From Athripsodes cinereus (Eukaryota > Arthropoda > Insecta > Trichoptera > Leptoceridae), in the NCBI GenBank assembly GCA_947579605.1, contig OX388307.1, forward strand, positions 6,115,237 through 6,179,236: a stretch of 64,000 nucleotides of DNA. The letters run 5' to 3'. This document shows, piece by piece, positions 32,925-43,194 of this stretch; positions within the stretch are counted from its first letter, which is position 1, and each line of letters begins with the position of its first letter. Made by a program: the position numbers and the translations under genes. Below the pieces are notes generated by a model. That model searched no databases, had not been told where the DNA came from, and was given only the letters and a program-made list of their open reading frames with translations.

Positions 32925-33050
32925 TTTAATGTTCTTTTGTGTTTCGTGAAATATTATATATGTATCGTCGCGTTTAGTACCTATAATACAAAATTCATAT
33001 TAAATTTTACTTAGGAACAATTCGATCTTTAGGAATTTACAGTACCAATC
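32925..33050 (+). mobile_element. SINE 3' fragment
   Basis: ATATATGTATCGTCGCGTTT, AGTACCTATAATACAAAATT and AACAATTCGATCTTTAGGAA match the 3' half of the first SINE family, with decay. Confidence 0.6.
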
Positions 33051-33214
33051 AAGCCAGCTACATGACTATCCGTTATCATTGCAATCAGTAGCATATTTTT
33101 TACAAAATATTTAAAGGAACTTCCACACACCCAGCTATCTCAAGAGTCAAGGATGGATTCCTATTTATCCGCACTTGCAAACAATAAAAATGTCCTCACG
33201 GGGGAGCATTAATA

Positions 33215-33610
33215 ATAATGATATGACTATTTATATAGCGCCGTACTGTGATAATATCACTTCAAGGGCGCTTTGCATTATTTAGGATTAACATCCACGT
33301 CCATTTTTTAAAAAAAAACTACATAATATCAATTAAAAAATTGTCGTCAGGAAGATAAAAAATCATAATAATAAAATACAAAAATCATAATAAAATAAAA
33401 AAAAAAAAAAATAAAATAAAAGTTTTTGAACACAGATATTTCAGGCACAATGCTGGTATTTTGATCCCGCGTTTTGAGCCTAATCCTTTGATATCCTGTA
33501 TATCTGGATAGGTGAATTTCTCCCGGCATTAGACTGTTAAGTTTTTATGTGACCATGACTGATCATATGGAGACTTATCTGGTTGTATAATGCTGAGAAG
33601 TGTGGATGAC
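33215..33610 (-). pseudogene. Family E LINE, colinear copy
   Basis: On the minus strand the frame MPGEIHLSRYTGYQRIRLKT continues RDQNTSIVPEISVFKNF (33529-33420). A low-complexity A/T block follows, then the 3' UTR GACGTGGATGTTAATCCTAA ... ATCACAGTACGGCGCTATAT. The same peptide with few changes occurs at 54655-54790 on the plus strand. I do not recognise its domain. Placement upstream of a shared LINE-like 3' end suggests an ORF2 remnant. Confidence 0.6.
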
Positions 33611-34230
33611 AATTCTGCCGCCGCGTAAAAAAAAAAAAAAATATTTTGTTTCAGCAGACATTCAGTCTTACTTTGTCAAAAATTTAAAATAATATAGTGT
33701 CAAAGATTTAAAACAATATAGTGCGTCATGTGTAAAATTTCGAGAACAAATATGTCTTCAGGCCTCTCCTGAATCCATTGTGGGCTGCCCGAAACACCAA
33801 TATAGAGGTAGATATATTTTACATAAATTATAGTTAGTTGCTGATGTACAATGTACAAAAATTGCATTCAATACACCCCAGGGAATATTATCGACTTATT
33901 AGCATTATGTTTTCGTCGTTCATGTGTTATTAATTAAAGTTTTATCGCAAGTGTATTCATTATGTCTGTGTGCACCTCCTCCCCCCCCCATCCCCTCGTT
34001 TGACCTCTTTGTTTTCAGGGCGCGTTACTGTTCTACGGAGACTGCAATATTATGTTTGAATAGATATCTAATTAAATTCATGTGTTGTTATTGTTTTACT
34101 ACCGAATAGATAATAAATTATCGGAGTTTGTTGTTCAACAATGTATCAAGCCAATAAAATTGAAAAAAGAGTGTCGCCCACCCTGAACATATTGAATGTC
34201 TTGTTTTTGTTGTCACTTTGGCAGCGACCG
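33611..34230. other. Unassigned DNA
   Basis: This contains A14 near 33640 and CCTCCCCCCCC near 33980. No gene or repeat is supported. Confidence 0.4.
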
Positions 34231-34234
34231 CGTG

Positions 34235-34565
34235 TTTATTGTTTATTTATTTATTTATTTTAACACAACAGCACATAATACATACATAAGTAACTTAAAT
34301 CAAAGTGACAAAAATTTATTATTATAACAGACTCATTTTTCGTTTTTTTTTTTGTTAGACTATCATTTCAATTTTTATTATTTTTTGTACCTATAAATTG
34401 AGTTTTATTCGGGAATATTTTATGTAATTTATAATCAATTTATGTGCATGCTGCTACAAGCTATATTTTTGTCATCGTCTGTCAAATTGTTATTGTTACT
34501 TTTTTTAACGTGTACCTAAAAGGCTCTGCCGTATAAAAATGTAAATAAATAAATAAAATAAAATA
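34235..34565. mobile_element. LINE tails, opposed
   Basis: 34235-34330 begins with TTTATTTATTTATTTATTTT, a minus-strand tail of unknown family. 34500-34565 ends TAAAAGGCTCTGCCGTATAA then AAATAAATAAATAAAATAAA, a plus-strand family D end. Confidence 0.5.
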
Positions 34566-35225
34566 ATGCCATTTACAGTGTTTATACAAACTTAATTTAT
34601 AAGGCACTTAATACATACCTACAACGCATATGTACCTATTATATTTATATATAAAACAAGAAGATAAAACCAGTTTATAGGAATAACTAATAATAGGGAG
34701 AGCGAGAGAGGATGAGAGAGAGAGAAATGAAAGGATAATACAACTGTTCAAACAAAAATCGCCGGTTATTCCATTCTTGAAAGATGCCGTGATGATATAG
34801 CAGTATAAATAGTCTCTTTACTTTTAATTTTACACTCGGTTGATAATGTAACTGAGAAAAAAAGTTGTCGGGGAGAGCCCTTAAGGCAAATCCTGAGCCC
34901 TCACTATGAATTTTTCTTTTTTATTTCGTTGAGTCTGGATGATATAGGAAATCAGCTCTTAAAGTGGTGGGAAACCCTAAATGTATATAATGAGAGAGAA
35001 AACACGTTCTTGGCATATTTTTAAAAAAAAATTCTTCACATTCTAAAACCGACACTCAAATATTTTCATTTGCTTTCTGTAATAGAATTATTTGATTTGA
35101 CTCATTTATAAATATTGTAATTTTATTCCTAAATATATTTTATTCTTAGTCGATTGTTGTTCTTGTCTTGCTCCAATTGTGTTGTTTTTTTTGTGAATTG
35201 GATAATAATAATAATAAAAAGATAA
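34566..35225. other. Unassigned AT-rich DNA
   Basis: A short (GAGA)n tract lies at 34697-34723. No coding signal is recognised. Confidence 0.4.
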
Positions 35226-35300
35226 TTTGTATTTGCCGCTGTTTAATGATCCGTGACCATCTCAAGAGCGCCGTGGTTTTTTTTAGTTAAGTATATTATT
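35226..35300 (-). repeat. CR1-like LINE 3' fragment
   Basis: GCCGCTGTTTAATGATCCGT, GACCATCTCAAGAGCGCCGT matches the 3' end at 4081-4120. It lies directly downstream, in the minus-strand sense, of the calcium-binding protein pseudogene. Confidence 0.55.
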
Positions 35301-35352
35301 GTTAAAAATGATGTTTTCTTTTAAAATGTATTTTTTGTTCCCTTTTAAACTT

Positions 35353-35661
35353 TTAGAAGTTGGTTTTGCTGAAGGTGAAGTTCCCGGGTGTTGTAGCATC
35401 TTCGGATGAGAATAACTGCTACCAGAACTCCTGGAATTCTTTCCTGGATGCTATGTCCTTATCCTTGGACATTTTCTGGAAAGCAGTCTTGCATTCAGAG
35501 GTCTGTAGGCCGTAAAAAGAGCAGACAGTAGTGAACTCGTCCGCGTCAATGGAGCCATCATTGGGGGCATCTTCTAGGTTAAACATGAAGTTCATGTAAA
35601 GCTGCTGCCACTGCAGAGGACGATCGGGACTTTGGGCAAACTCATCCCACATAGATAACAT
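35353..35661 (-). pseudogene. Sarcoplasmic calcium-binding protein, C-terminal fragment
   Basis: The minus strand encodes LSMWDEFAQSPDRPLQWQQL, then MFNLEDAPNDGSIDADEFTT and a following stretch with SFYGLQTSECKTAFQKMS. DAPNDGSIDADEF is a complete EF-hand loop (D.N.G.I...E pattern). The whole matches the C-terminal half of arthropod sarcoplasmic Ca2+-binding proteins, cytosolic calcium buffers of muscle. After EFQEFW a TAG stop (35419-35421) interrupts, but the same frame continues QLFSSEDATTPGNFTFSKTN F to a TAA at 35353-35355, exactly the expected family C-terminus. Residues N-terminal to LSMW are missing. The upstream sequence is a LINE tail (35657-35700). One nonsense codon and a truncated N-side make a pseudogene most likely. 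A last exon of a functional gene with an assembly error cannot be excluded. Confidence 0.8.
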
Positions 35662-35702
35662 GTAAAGAGGCTCACGCCGTGGATATAGTAATTATTAAAA
35701 AA
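35657..35702 (+). mobile_element. LINE 3' end (family D), 46 bp
   Basis: ACATGTAAAGAGGCTCACGC, CGTGG and the following ATTATTAAAAAAA align with the family D terminus at 30667 (ACATGTAAAAGGCTTGCGCC GTATG). It abuts the N-terminal edge of the calcium-binding protein fragment. Confidence 0.55.
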
Positions 35703-36266
35703 ATATACTGGCATAGTTTAAATTTAGTGAAGCTTTGAACATTGTTGCATATCTCATTATATACGTACGTTGTACTTGTGTTATGTGTGTGTCGTTTAGG
35801 TATCCTTATCTGTCGTGGCTAATAACTCATAGCTAACCGCTAGGGAAATGCATCATTTGTTAAGCATGCACACTTTTCGTTCCCGAATCCTAGAGCTCTC
35901 GTGGAAATTTGTTTTGTTGTAGTTTATAGTAGAACTGATGAGTTGTGTAACTCTCCAGTGACAAATGTGAAGACTGTTGACTGGCTGATTCAACTTTCAC
36001 GAAAATACTTTTGGCGTTGCAGTACTGGCCCGGTCTCATTAATATATCAATATTTGGAACAAGGTTCAAATAAAACACTCACATTTGGTACTTCTGCAGT
36101 GACTTTATAAATCACGAGACAGCTTTCAAGAGCTTTCGCTCTCATCATCGCGCTTACGTAAAGCGAAGAAATCACAGAGGGTGACCTAATTATTGTACTC
36201 ACTCAAAATAAATCTGATTTCTTTTCATTCCTTTTTCTTGCAGTAGTTTCGATATTTGAATTATTG
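35703..36266. other. Unassigned DNA
   Basis: Overlapping chance frames lie on both strands at 35890-36110. Nothing is recognised. Confidence 0.4.
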
Positions 36267-36275
36267 TCAACCTGT

Positions 36276-36524
36276 TCATTCACTGTGTCGGTGTTTAGAT
36301 AGGAGAATTCCATAGCGAAATAAATAAAACAATTTTTTTCTTCTACTATTCGATTTATTTCCGAGAGAGACGTCTTTCGTCTTGTTACAACATTGTCAAT
36401 CTCTTTTTTGACAATGACAATGACAATTGGAGATTGACAATGTCCTAACAAGACAAAAGACGTCTCTCTCGTAAATAAATCGAATAGTTATTAAATTAAA
36501 ACGTTTGATTTATTTATTTCGCTA
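36276..36524 (-). mobile_element. Hairpin retroposon, 249 bp
   Basis: The left side has the conserved tail TTCACTGTGTCGGTGTTTAG then GAGAATTCCAT. From 36314 to 36522 the element is one long inverted repeat. Arms at 36345-36403 and 36430-36488 pair almost fully and include GAGAGACGTCTTTCGTCTTG and ACATTGTCAATCTC. The outer AGCGAAATAAATAAA parts also pair. The tail has no counterpart on the right. TCAACCTGT flanks it at 36267-36275 and 36525-36533. Taken with the other copies, the tail end is the constant 3' end on the minus strand. Confidence 0.8.
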
Positions 36525-36777
36525 TCAACCTGTCTCTTTCTGTAACTGATTACTGGTGGTGTTGTTCTTATTTTTTACTAGTGACAACACTATAAATCTA
36601 ACGTAGTAAAATTTTCTGCAGCCGTAAGATTTTTTCTTGCTGTCTTCAACCATATAAATGTAATGCATCACACAACCATATAAGGCAATAGGAATCTTGA
36701 TATTTAAACCAGACAAGTATAAGGCCTTAAGACTGATCATACCCTCCCGAGATATCAGGATGTGAGGTAGGTTTCTT

Positions 36778-36905
36778 TTTATTTATTTATTTTATTCTTC
36801 TTGCACATCATCATTCACATAACAAAACCAAAAAATCAGTTTGCATAAGAAAAATAGTGATGATATACAGTGGCGAGATTATCACTTTATAGTCCATCTT
36901 TTTAA
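36778..36905 (-). mobile_element. LINE 3' end (family B, variant)
   Basis: TTTATTTATTTATTTTATTC, TTGCACATCATCATTCACAT and ACAGTGGCGAGATTATCACT match 40788-40910. The end GGCGAG..TATC is the variant form of the family B GGGCGAGTTTATC block. Confidence 0.6.
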
Positions 36906-36984
36906 TGATCATACCCTGATTATGTGTCCAGAATGTGGACCGAAACGTCGAATAAGTATCCGAAATCCACATGGCAGCTTACCC

Positions 36985-37210
36985 GAAGGAGAATATTTAT
37001 TTATTTATGTTATTCTTTACTGTAGGTACATTACTTACAATATTACAAAATAAAACAGTGTCATATATATCAGTTATACAAAATAAAACAATGTCATATA
37101 TATGGTTACAATATTGCAAAAATAAAACAGTGTCATATAAATATCAGTTATACAATTCAATGTACAGAGGGCAAGTTTATCGCTAAAATGCGATGTCTTC
37201 CAACTAATAT
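36985..37210 (-). mobile_element. LINE 3' end (family B) with internal tandem repeat
   Basis: The tail TTTATTTATTTATGTTATTC is followed by three copies of an ACAATATT/ACAAAATAAAACAGTGTCAT unit of about 33-40 bp. The terminal block CAGAGGGCAAGTTTATCGCT then CTTCCAACTAA closes it. Confidence 0.7.
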
Positions 37211-37214
37211 TATC

Positions 37215-37480
37215 ATGCTATCCTATTTATAAGCTCTTAGGGAGGTAGTAGGGAAGGCAGTTGTCCTTTGGGTACGTTCTTGGTATAATGTACATAATTA
37301 TGTTATGTATATTAGATACTTGACATCATTATTTCAACTAACATGTATCGTTCATTAAATTAATTACAATCAAGTATTAACGATTATTCTCTGTAGTAAA
37401 ATAATCAATAATATTGTCCTAATTAATTAACGAATTACTCATAATTTTATCAAATAATTATCTACAAAATTATATAATGA
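37215..37480. other. AT-rich DNA, nothing identified
   Basis: No reading frame, repeat end or RNA gene is recognised. Confidence 0.4.
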
Positions 37481-37483
37481 TTA

Positions 37484-37612
37484 TAATAATAAACTTTATT
37501 GCATAATAAAGAGCATACATAATTACTAAGTTATAATATAATGTGATACAAATGAATGATATTGTGCAATGGGCGAGTTTATCGCAGAAGCGATATCTTT
37601 CAACTTACCCAT
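37484..37612 (-). mobile_element. LINE 3' end (family B)
   Basis: AATAATAAACTTTATTGCAT, ATATTGTGCAATGGGCGAGT and TTATCGCAGAAGCGATATCT are the complement of the 3313-3480 block. Confidence 0.75.
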
Positions 37613-37699
37613 AATAATAGACTATATACCTATTATATATTTTATTAAATACTGCTTTTTCACATTTGCATGATTCAGTACTAATAAATTAGCAGAGTT

Positions 37700-38085
37700 A
37701 AGAAGAAATATGGGTACACAGAAGAATGCTTCGTATACCTTGGACCGAAAGAGTCAGTAACATCGAAGTGCTTAGGAGAGCCGGAGCCAAGAGAGAGCTG
37801 TTGTCGATTGTTAAAGTGGGGAAGGTCTCATATTTGGGTCACGTGCTACGTGGAGAGAAGTACCGTCTCCTCCGCCTTATATTGGAGGGCAAGATAGAAG
37901 GAAGACGGGGAGTTGGCAGAAAGCAGATGTCCTGGCTGCGCAATATTAGAGAATGGACCGGAATGAGGACAGTGGATGACCTGTTCAGAGCAGCACAGGA
38001 CAGGGAGGTTTTCGCCGGAGTGATCGCCAACGTCGGGGGACCTGACATGGTACAGAAAGAAGAAGAAGAAGAAGAAATAAAATAC
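37700..38085 (+). pseudogene. RTE-like ORF C-terminal tail, open
   Basis: The plus strand reads EIWVHRRMLRIPWTERVSNI, then SYLGHVLRGEKYRLL, then GKIEGRRGVGRKQMSWLRNI and LFRAAQDREVFAGVIANVGG. It ends in GAAGAAGAAGAAGAA, the element's 3' tail. It is homologous to 15788-16120. The frame reads on through the tail into the next element at 38114, so residues after the poly-Glu stretch are not LINE. 5'-truncated at about 37700. Confidence 0.9.
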
Positions 38086-38113
38086 CCATCGGACATCTCA
38101 ATTGGAGAGCTCA

Positions 38114-38376
38114 ATGTTTACACAATGCAACATTGTGCAAAATCAAAATGGAAGAAGTGATAAAGGGGTCCCGACGCTTACGAATTGGCTCCAGGCTGGC
38201 TTAAGTGATCACTCACTTTCCGTGTCCACGGACAACGTTCACCAATTCCGCCATTCTCACTGTCACGATATAAGATAAGATTTTGCACAATGTTGCATTG
38301 TGTAAACATGGTTCTGCAAATGATATGTCTGATTGGTTTTGTCGTCTGGACGTTGTGCCCAAATTTGGTAAAACAA
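38114..38376. mobile_element. MITE-like element with perfect 31-bp inverted repeats
   Basis: ATGTTTACACAATGCAACAT and the next 11 bases (38114-38144) are repeated exactly inverted at 38279-38309, spanning 196 bp. The reverse complement of 38279-38376 matches 24610-24715, so the dispersed unit extends beyond the right arm. The interior (38165-38250) resembles 40215-40310 in reverse complement (AATTGGTGAAC, TTAAGCCAGC, GTAAGCGTCGGGAC). No target duplication was found. Confidence 0.75.
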
Positions 38377-38900
38377 TAAAAAATTAGTAAATGTTCTTAA
38401 CACTTAACAGTAAGTTATGGTTTGTGATAGGCAATAGAAAATTGTCTTTCAGATCTCTTTCGTATACATATGACCAATCATATGAAAAGACAAGTAAAAA
38501 ATAAATTCAAAAAGTCCGAGTTAAAATTGAGTCCATACAGTAAACTGAAGAATGAGTCATTAGAAGATAAAATCAAGAGAAGGAGTAATAAAAATATTGG
38601 AAAATACAAGCTAAATGCAATCAAATGGTGTTGACTTTAATACTATAGACACCATTGGTTATACCGATTTCTGTTTATCCTTATACTATCACGGCATCTA
38701 TCACAAGATTCACAAGTTAGTCATATGGCTACTCCGCATTTGGGAGAGGCTGCGGTGTTATGAATGATTGAGAATATTTTTAATGGATTTGTCGAACAAA
38801 TATCATTACAAACAAATAAACGTTATTTCTTTTATATTCATTAAATGCAGACAATTTCATAGAGAAATACATACACACATACATCTTCTTCCCCCTGTCC
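38377..38900. other. Mostly unassigned DNA
   Basis: A heavily diverged family A end may be present at 38690-38760 (TATCACGGCATCTATCACAA, GGCTACTCCGCATTTGGGAG). The rest is unassigned. Confidence 0.35.
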
Positions 38901-39180
38901 TAGTTGATCCGGGGGCCCATTGCGCCTAGGTGCCCCCTCCAGAGATCCCTGTCTACCACTGCTTACAGGACCTCTGGCCACTCCAAACCAAGTCTTTCAA
39001 CACACAAGTTCGGCACCTGCCCTTGCCAGTTTCTTCTAGGACGGCCCACCGGTCTTCTGCCCTCTCCCACAGCTTCCAAAGATCTAAGTGGTAGTCTGTC
39101 TTCTGGCATGCGGAGCACGTGACCCAGCCATCGCAAGTGCGACCTCTCTATATGCAGGAGTTCTGGTTCCACCTTGAGAG
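38900..39180 (-). pseudogene. RTE-like LINE ORF C-terminus
   Basis: The minus strand frame EPELLHIERSHLRWLGHVLR continues MPEDRLPLRSL and GRRPVGRPRRNWQGQVPNLC. The LRWLGH.LRMP and GRP.GRPR motifs place it in the RTE tail group, as a third subfamily relative to 6.1 and 15.8 kb. The segment is GC-rich in an AT-rich setting. It is truncated at both ends. Confidence 0.75.
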
Positions 39181-40200
39181 AAATACAATAAAATTAATAC
39201 AATTAATTTAATATAATCGATAATATACATAAAATTTATTGATGATTGAGTATTTTAATGAAAACTTGTTGAATAAGGAAAATCTTAGAGAATTAATAAA
39301 AAAAAATAATGAACTCTATCGACTATTCGCATTAAAAACTTGTAAATATGTATCATTTTTTATTCAATATCAGTTTTTTTCAGACATAAAACGTACGCAG
39401 TAACATAATATACCTATGACCAATGACCAAACTGCGCTTGGATATCGCGTCAGTTAAATACCTTGATAAATTTGGCAGCAATATCTTAATTAATTTGATA
39501 GTCATCTCTTAATTAATGGATGTTTAGAACATTATCTATCTTTTTTTGTTAAACTGGATTTGAACCTAACGCGAACGTGACCAAACCAATCAAACACGTC
39601 GATTGGTCATGTAATCTTTATGTTGGACCTTAATCCAGCTAAACCAAGAAGTTAATATTCCAAACCTTTGTTATTAACTGGTCGTATTTGTTCTGAAGTA
39701 GTATTGAACCTAATGTGCCGGTAACATTATTTTAATGAAAGATCTTGACCCATGCTTCTACAGGTATGTATGAAATATTTCTTGATTATTTCTCGGCAGT
39801 GAGAGTAGCAGAATTTATTATTGTTTATTAACATAATATACAGCCTTTTAAAATAGCCTTTACAGTACAATAACATAAAATAACATTTGAAATAAACACA
39901 ATGAACATAATATAAGATACAATGAAAACAGAAACATGACAACAGAAATCACACGGGACTCTCAATGAAAAGCATGTACCTTCGAACAAGTCCGCTCACA
40001 GCACACTCCCTCACAGTGTACGTATTTTGAATCGTCGAAGATATCGACTTCAACATAGTAACCATTCCCTATTACATGGGGTCGATTCATTGCTGAGTAA
40101 TAACTTAAGTTGGACAATGATCCCGTAGCATAGAACAATGCCTGACTTCCGGTGCTACGATTTGAGACGCGCAAGTTCACTAAGCTACATAAGTAACTCT
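39181..40200. other. Unassigned AT-rich DNA
   Basis: Chance frames on the minus strand at 39727 and 39962 have no recognisable domains. Confidence 0.4.
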
Positions 40201-40204
40201 GGGC

Positions 40205-40330
40205 AATCCAGAGAGCCAGTCACTAATTGGTGAACATTGTCCATAGGCATCTCAAGTGATCGCCTAAGCCAGCTCAGAGCCAACTCGTAATCGTTGGGAC
40301 GCCGTTCTCATATTTTCCGATCATTTCTCT
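40205..40330 (+). repeat. Dispersed repeat related to 38165-38250
   Basis: AATTGGTGAACATTGTCC, GTGATCGCCTAAGCCAGC and CGTAATCGTTGGGACGCC match the 38-kb MITE interior in reverse complement. Confidence 0.55.
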
Positions 40331-40557
40331 CGGCATTCGCTACACACCTTATCCTAAAATAAAAAAAATGATGTGGAATTATTTTGTTCACACAATAATG
40401 TTTTGACAACAATGAACAGCTGATGTCAATACCCTCATAAGGTATTCACCTGTACACTGTATGTACAATGACATTTCTAATCTTGTTATTCAAAATCTTT
40501 TATTAACAACGAGAATTAAACCCGGCTCAGGGAGTAGGATCATAATAGCAATTTCTA

Positions 40558-40766
40558 CTATGTAATTTGAAACAATTGTTTCTTTCTACTATAGATTATT
40601 GATTCCGAGATAGACGTCTTTCGACTTATCAAGTCATTATTTGGATTGATAATGACCTGATAAGTCGAAAGACGTCTATCTCGGAATCAATAATCTATAG
40701 TAGAAAGAAACACTTGTTTTAAATTACATAATTATGGAATTTTACTACGTGTGCACCGACACAATT
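40558..40766 (+). mobile_element. Hairpin retroposon, 209 bp, 15-bp flanking repeats
   Basis: Arms 40559-40639 and 40650-40730 (81 bp each) are inverted repeats with only about four mismatches and a 10-base loop. A 36-base one-sided tail, TATGGAATTTTACTACG then GTGCACCGACACA, follows the right arm only. TAATAGCAATTTCTA (15 bp) flanks the element at 40543-40557 and 40766-40780 (it shares one base with the end). It is the cleanest hairpin in the window. Its core GACGTCTTTCG..TTAT is shared with 36.4 and 60.5 kb. Confidence 0.85.
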
Positions 40767-40787
40767 AATAGCAATTTCTATATATTT

Positions 40788-40915
40788 ATTTATTCTTTTT
40801 GCAGATCATCATTACATAACAGTGTTCACAAAATAATATAAAATTTTAAAAACTAGGGCGATGTGCAGTGGCGAGATTATGACTATAAAGTGATTTCTTC
40901 CATCCAACCAATATA
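40788..40915 (-). mobile_element. LINE 3' end (family B, variant)
   Basis: TTTATTTATTCTTTTTGCAG, ATCATCATTACATAACAGTG and GCAGTGGCGAGATTATGACT match 36778-36905. It starts directly after the hairpin retroposon's right flanking repeat. Confidence 0.6.
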
Positions 40916-41500
40916 TCCAAGATATTTTAAGTTTTTTGCTTCTTTATATTCATACATATTATGTATATCTATTTATGTCCATTGCTAAATATACGCCTCT
41001 GTTATATTTCTCCAGGTAGGTATCTACGCCGAGCTTTTTGCAACCAATCATCAGCGATTCTCTTAATTATAATTAGACAATCTTGCAACTAGTCTTCCTC
41101 TACTTAATTTATTATTGCAATATTGAAGAAACCCCACCCGAATAGCTTAGAAGTCTGGGGATGTCCATCTATCCGATAAAATTTCTTCACCAACTAATTT
41201 GTTCACACAAAAGGTGTCATGGTGGGCAGCCTGAATCTGACTGCCGGCCAAAATCCACGTTTCGAATCTTTTGACTACGCTCCTTCAATGTACCTCCACC
41301 CATTTGATCCATTTTGAAAGATCTACCTTTTTTCAGTGTATCTATGCCGTCACGGCATAACCCACAAGCCAATTAGCAGACTGGTTTCTCTACCCCTGTT
41401 GTCCATCTTGAAAGATCTATCTTTTTTCTGTCTATGCTGTCACGGCATAACCCACAAGCCAATTGGCAGATTGACAGTTTACGTCGTTAGTAGATACCAT
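40916..41500. other. Unassigned DNA with a 70-bp tandem repeat
   Basis: ATCTTGAAAGATCTA...TCACGGCATAACCCACAAGC, CAATT occurs at about 41318-41385 and 41404-41470. The GCCGTCACGGCATAACCCAC part resembles the family A terminus. Confidence 0.5.
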
Positions 41501-41639
41501 TTTACGCTAGCTATTGGTTTTAAGTAAATTGTTGTTTCTGGTCCCGATATCTAAGTAAGTAGCAATATAGAAATATAAAATCATAGATTATAAGAATCTT
41601 TGTAGCAATTAGTATGTAGTGTTTCATAAATTCATAGCG

Positions 41640-41890
41640 AGCATGCCGTGAAAATAGAGAACGATGGGGCATCCTACAAGACGAATCTGGATGAATCTTC
41701 GTGTGACTGTGGTGCAGCACAGACCATGCCACACTTGTTGGAGTATCCATTGTGCCCTGTACATGCACTATGGAGAATATTTTTGACGCATCTCCACGTG
41801 CTGTACGTTTGGCACAGTACTGGAGACTAGTTTGATTGTTTTTTATGGGTTTCGACACGATAAATAATAATAATAATAGTGAGCAGTTTC
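41640..41890 (+). pseudogene. LINE ORF2 C-terminal zinc-knuckle fragment
   Basis: The plus frame VKIENDGASYKTNLDESSCD continues CGAAQTMPHLLEYPLCPVHA and ends near the 3' block GTTTCGACACGATAAATAAT with ATAATAATAATAG. It is homologous to 2500-2785. CPLCP has become YPLCP, removing one probable metal ligand. Confidence 0.7.
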
Positions 41891-42385
41891 TCCAAGGAAC
41901 ATTAAGGGTATGTACATTCATAGATTTATATGTACTAAAGTACGTTTATATGTACTACGAAGTAGATTTATATGTACTACGAAGTAATATAATTCTATGT
42001 GTACATTACATACAATCTAGAACACGCATAAAAATGGATTCAAATGTGTATAAGAAGCAGGGAGGTTTTCTTGTTACTTACCTTGAAAACATGTCTATGG
42101 AAGATTTCTGAATAAAAGAATAATATATAAAGATATGCGAACTATCTAAAATATTTATGCGGAAATCAATCAAGAGTCAATGTACCACTGGCAATATATT
42201 ATTATTATAAATTAATACAAATCTGACAGATTGTTTTTTGTACATTTTTTCTATCGTCATGGAGAATCCTCTTTTTTTTTAAATTCAATGATCAAGTTTT
42301 TGTTTCATCTTTGTATAGATATATTGGATATTAGGAATACTCATATTGGTGCTGAATGTGATTTTTATTATATTATATTAATGTT
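41891..42385. other. Unassigned DNA
   Basis: A short tandem repeat based on TTTATATGTACTACGAAGTA lies at 41928-41990. No gene. Confidence 0.45.
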
Positions 42386-42388
42386 ATG

Positions 42389-42530
42389 TTGGCTGAGAAA
42401 CATCAGAAAGTAGTCTGGAATCCAGAGGATGGAAGAGCTGTTCCGGCTTGCACAGGACAGAGAAGCCTACGCCAGAGTGATAGCCGACGTCGGGGGGATC
42501 TGACATGGTACTTTAAGAAGAAAAATAATG
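42389..42530 (+). pseudogene. RTE-like ORF tail, short degraded copy
   Basis: With a frameshift the strand reads WLRNIRK, then MEELFRLAQDREAYARVIAD and VGG. This matches the last 45 residues of the 37.7-kb copy. It ends at TGACATGGTACTTTAAGAAG. Confidence 0.75.
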
Positions 42531-42829
42531 TTAAGTGTTGGATGGAATGTGTAGTCAAATCAAGTTTGTTTGCTGTTATGTTTTTTGATAATCTGTTTTG
42601 ATTTATTAATAGATAATCTGATAAACCCGTAAAGCACAAGCATTGCTCCATTTTAGAATACGAAAAAAATGTGTAAATGTACGCGTTAACGTAAAAAAAT
42701 AACTATCTGAATTTGAAAAAACTTGTAATAAGTAATTATTCAATATGATGCTAGCCGTTTTTTATATGCAACTTAATATTCGTTTAATTTCAAACTGTAA
42801 AAATGACAGCAATGTTCCTATTTATTACT

Positions 42830-43075
42830 AATACCACCACGGCAAATCCCACAAGTGGGGTAGTCAGCAGACCAGCCGCATGTTATAAATACACAAACCG
42901 TCTTCTCCGTGACAACAATAATTAATACATTGCGGATGTGTAGCAAAACTCATCGCTGAATTTAAGATGTTTAATGTCTTTATATTTTCGATCATCTGCA
43001 TTTTGCAGGACACTAGGAATCTTATGGAAAAAAGTGGGAGACCATTTCTTTGCCGGTACTTGTTTAATATTCCCA
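42830..43075 (-). repeat. Family A, near full length
   Basis: ACCACCACGGCAAATCCCAC, CTCATCGCTGAATTTAAGAT, GCATTTTGCAGGACACTAGG and ACCATTTCTTTGCCGGTACT follow in minus-strand family order with scattered changes. Confidence 0.75.
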
Positions 43076-43194
43076 TAAACCTATAATATATTAAACTAGT
43101 ATTATTAGTTTTGGTGTAAAATAGTTGTGAAATATTTTAAAGTTTATTAGGTTAGCTGAGAATAAGGTCACTCTAAGGAAGAGCACATTAAAGT

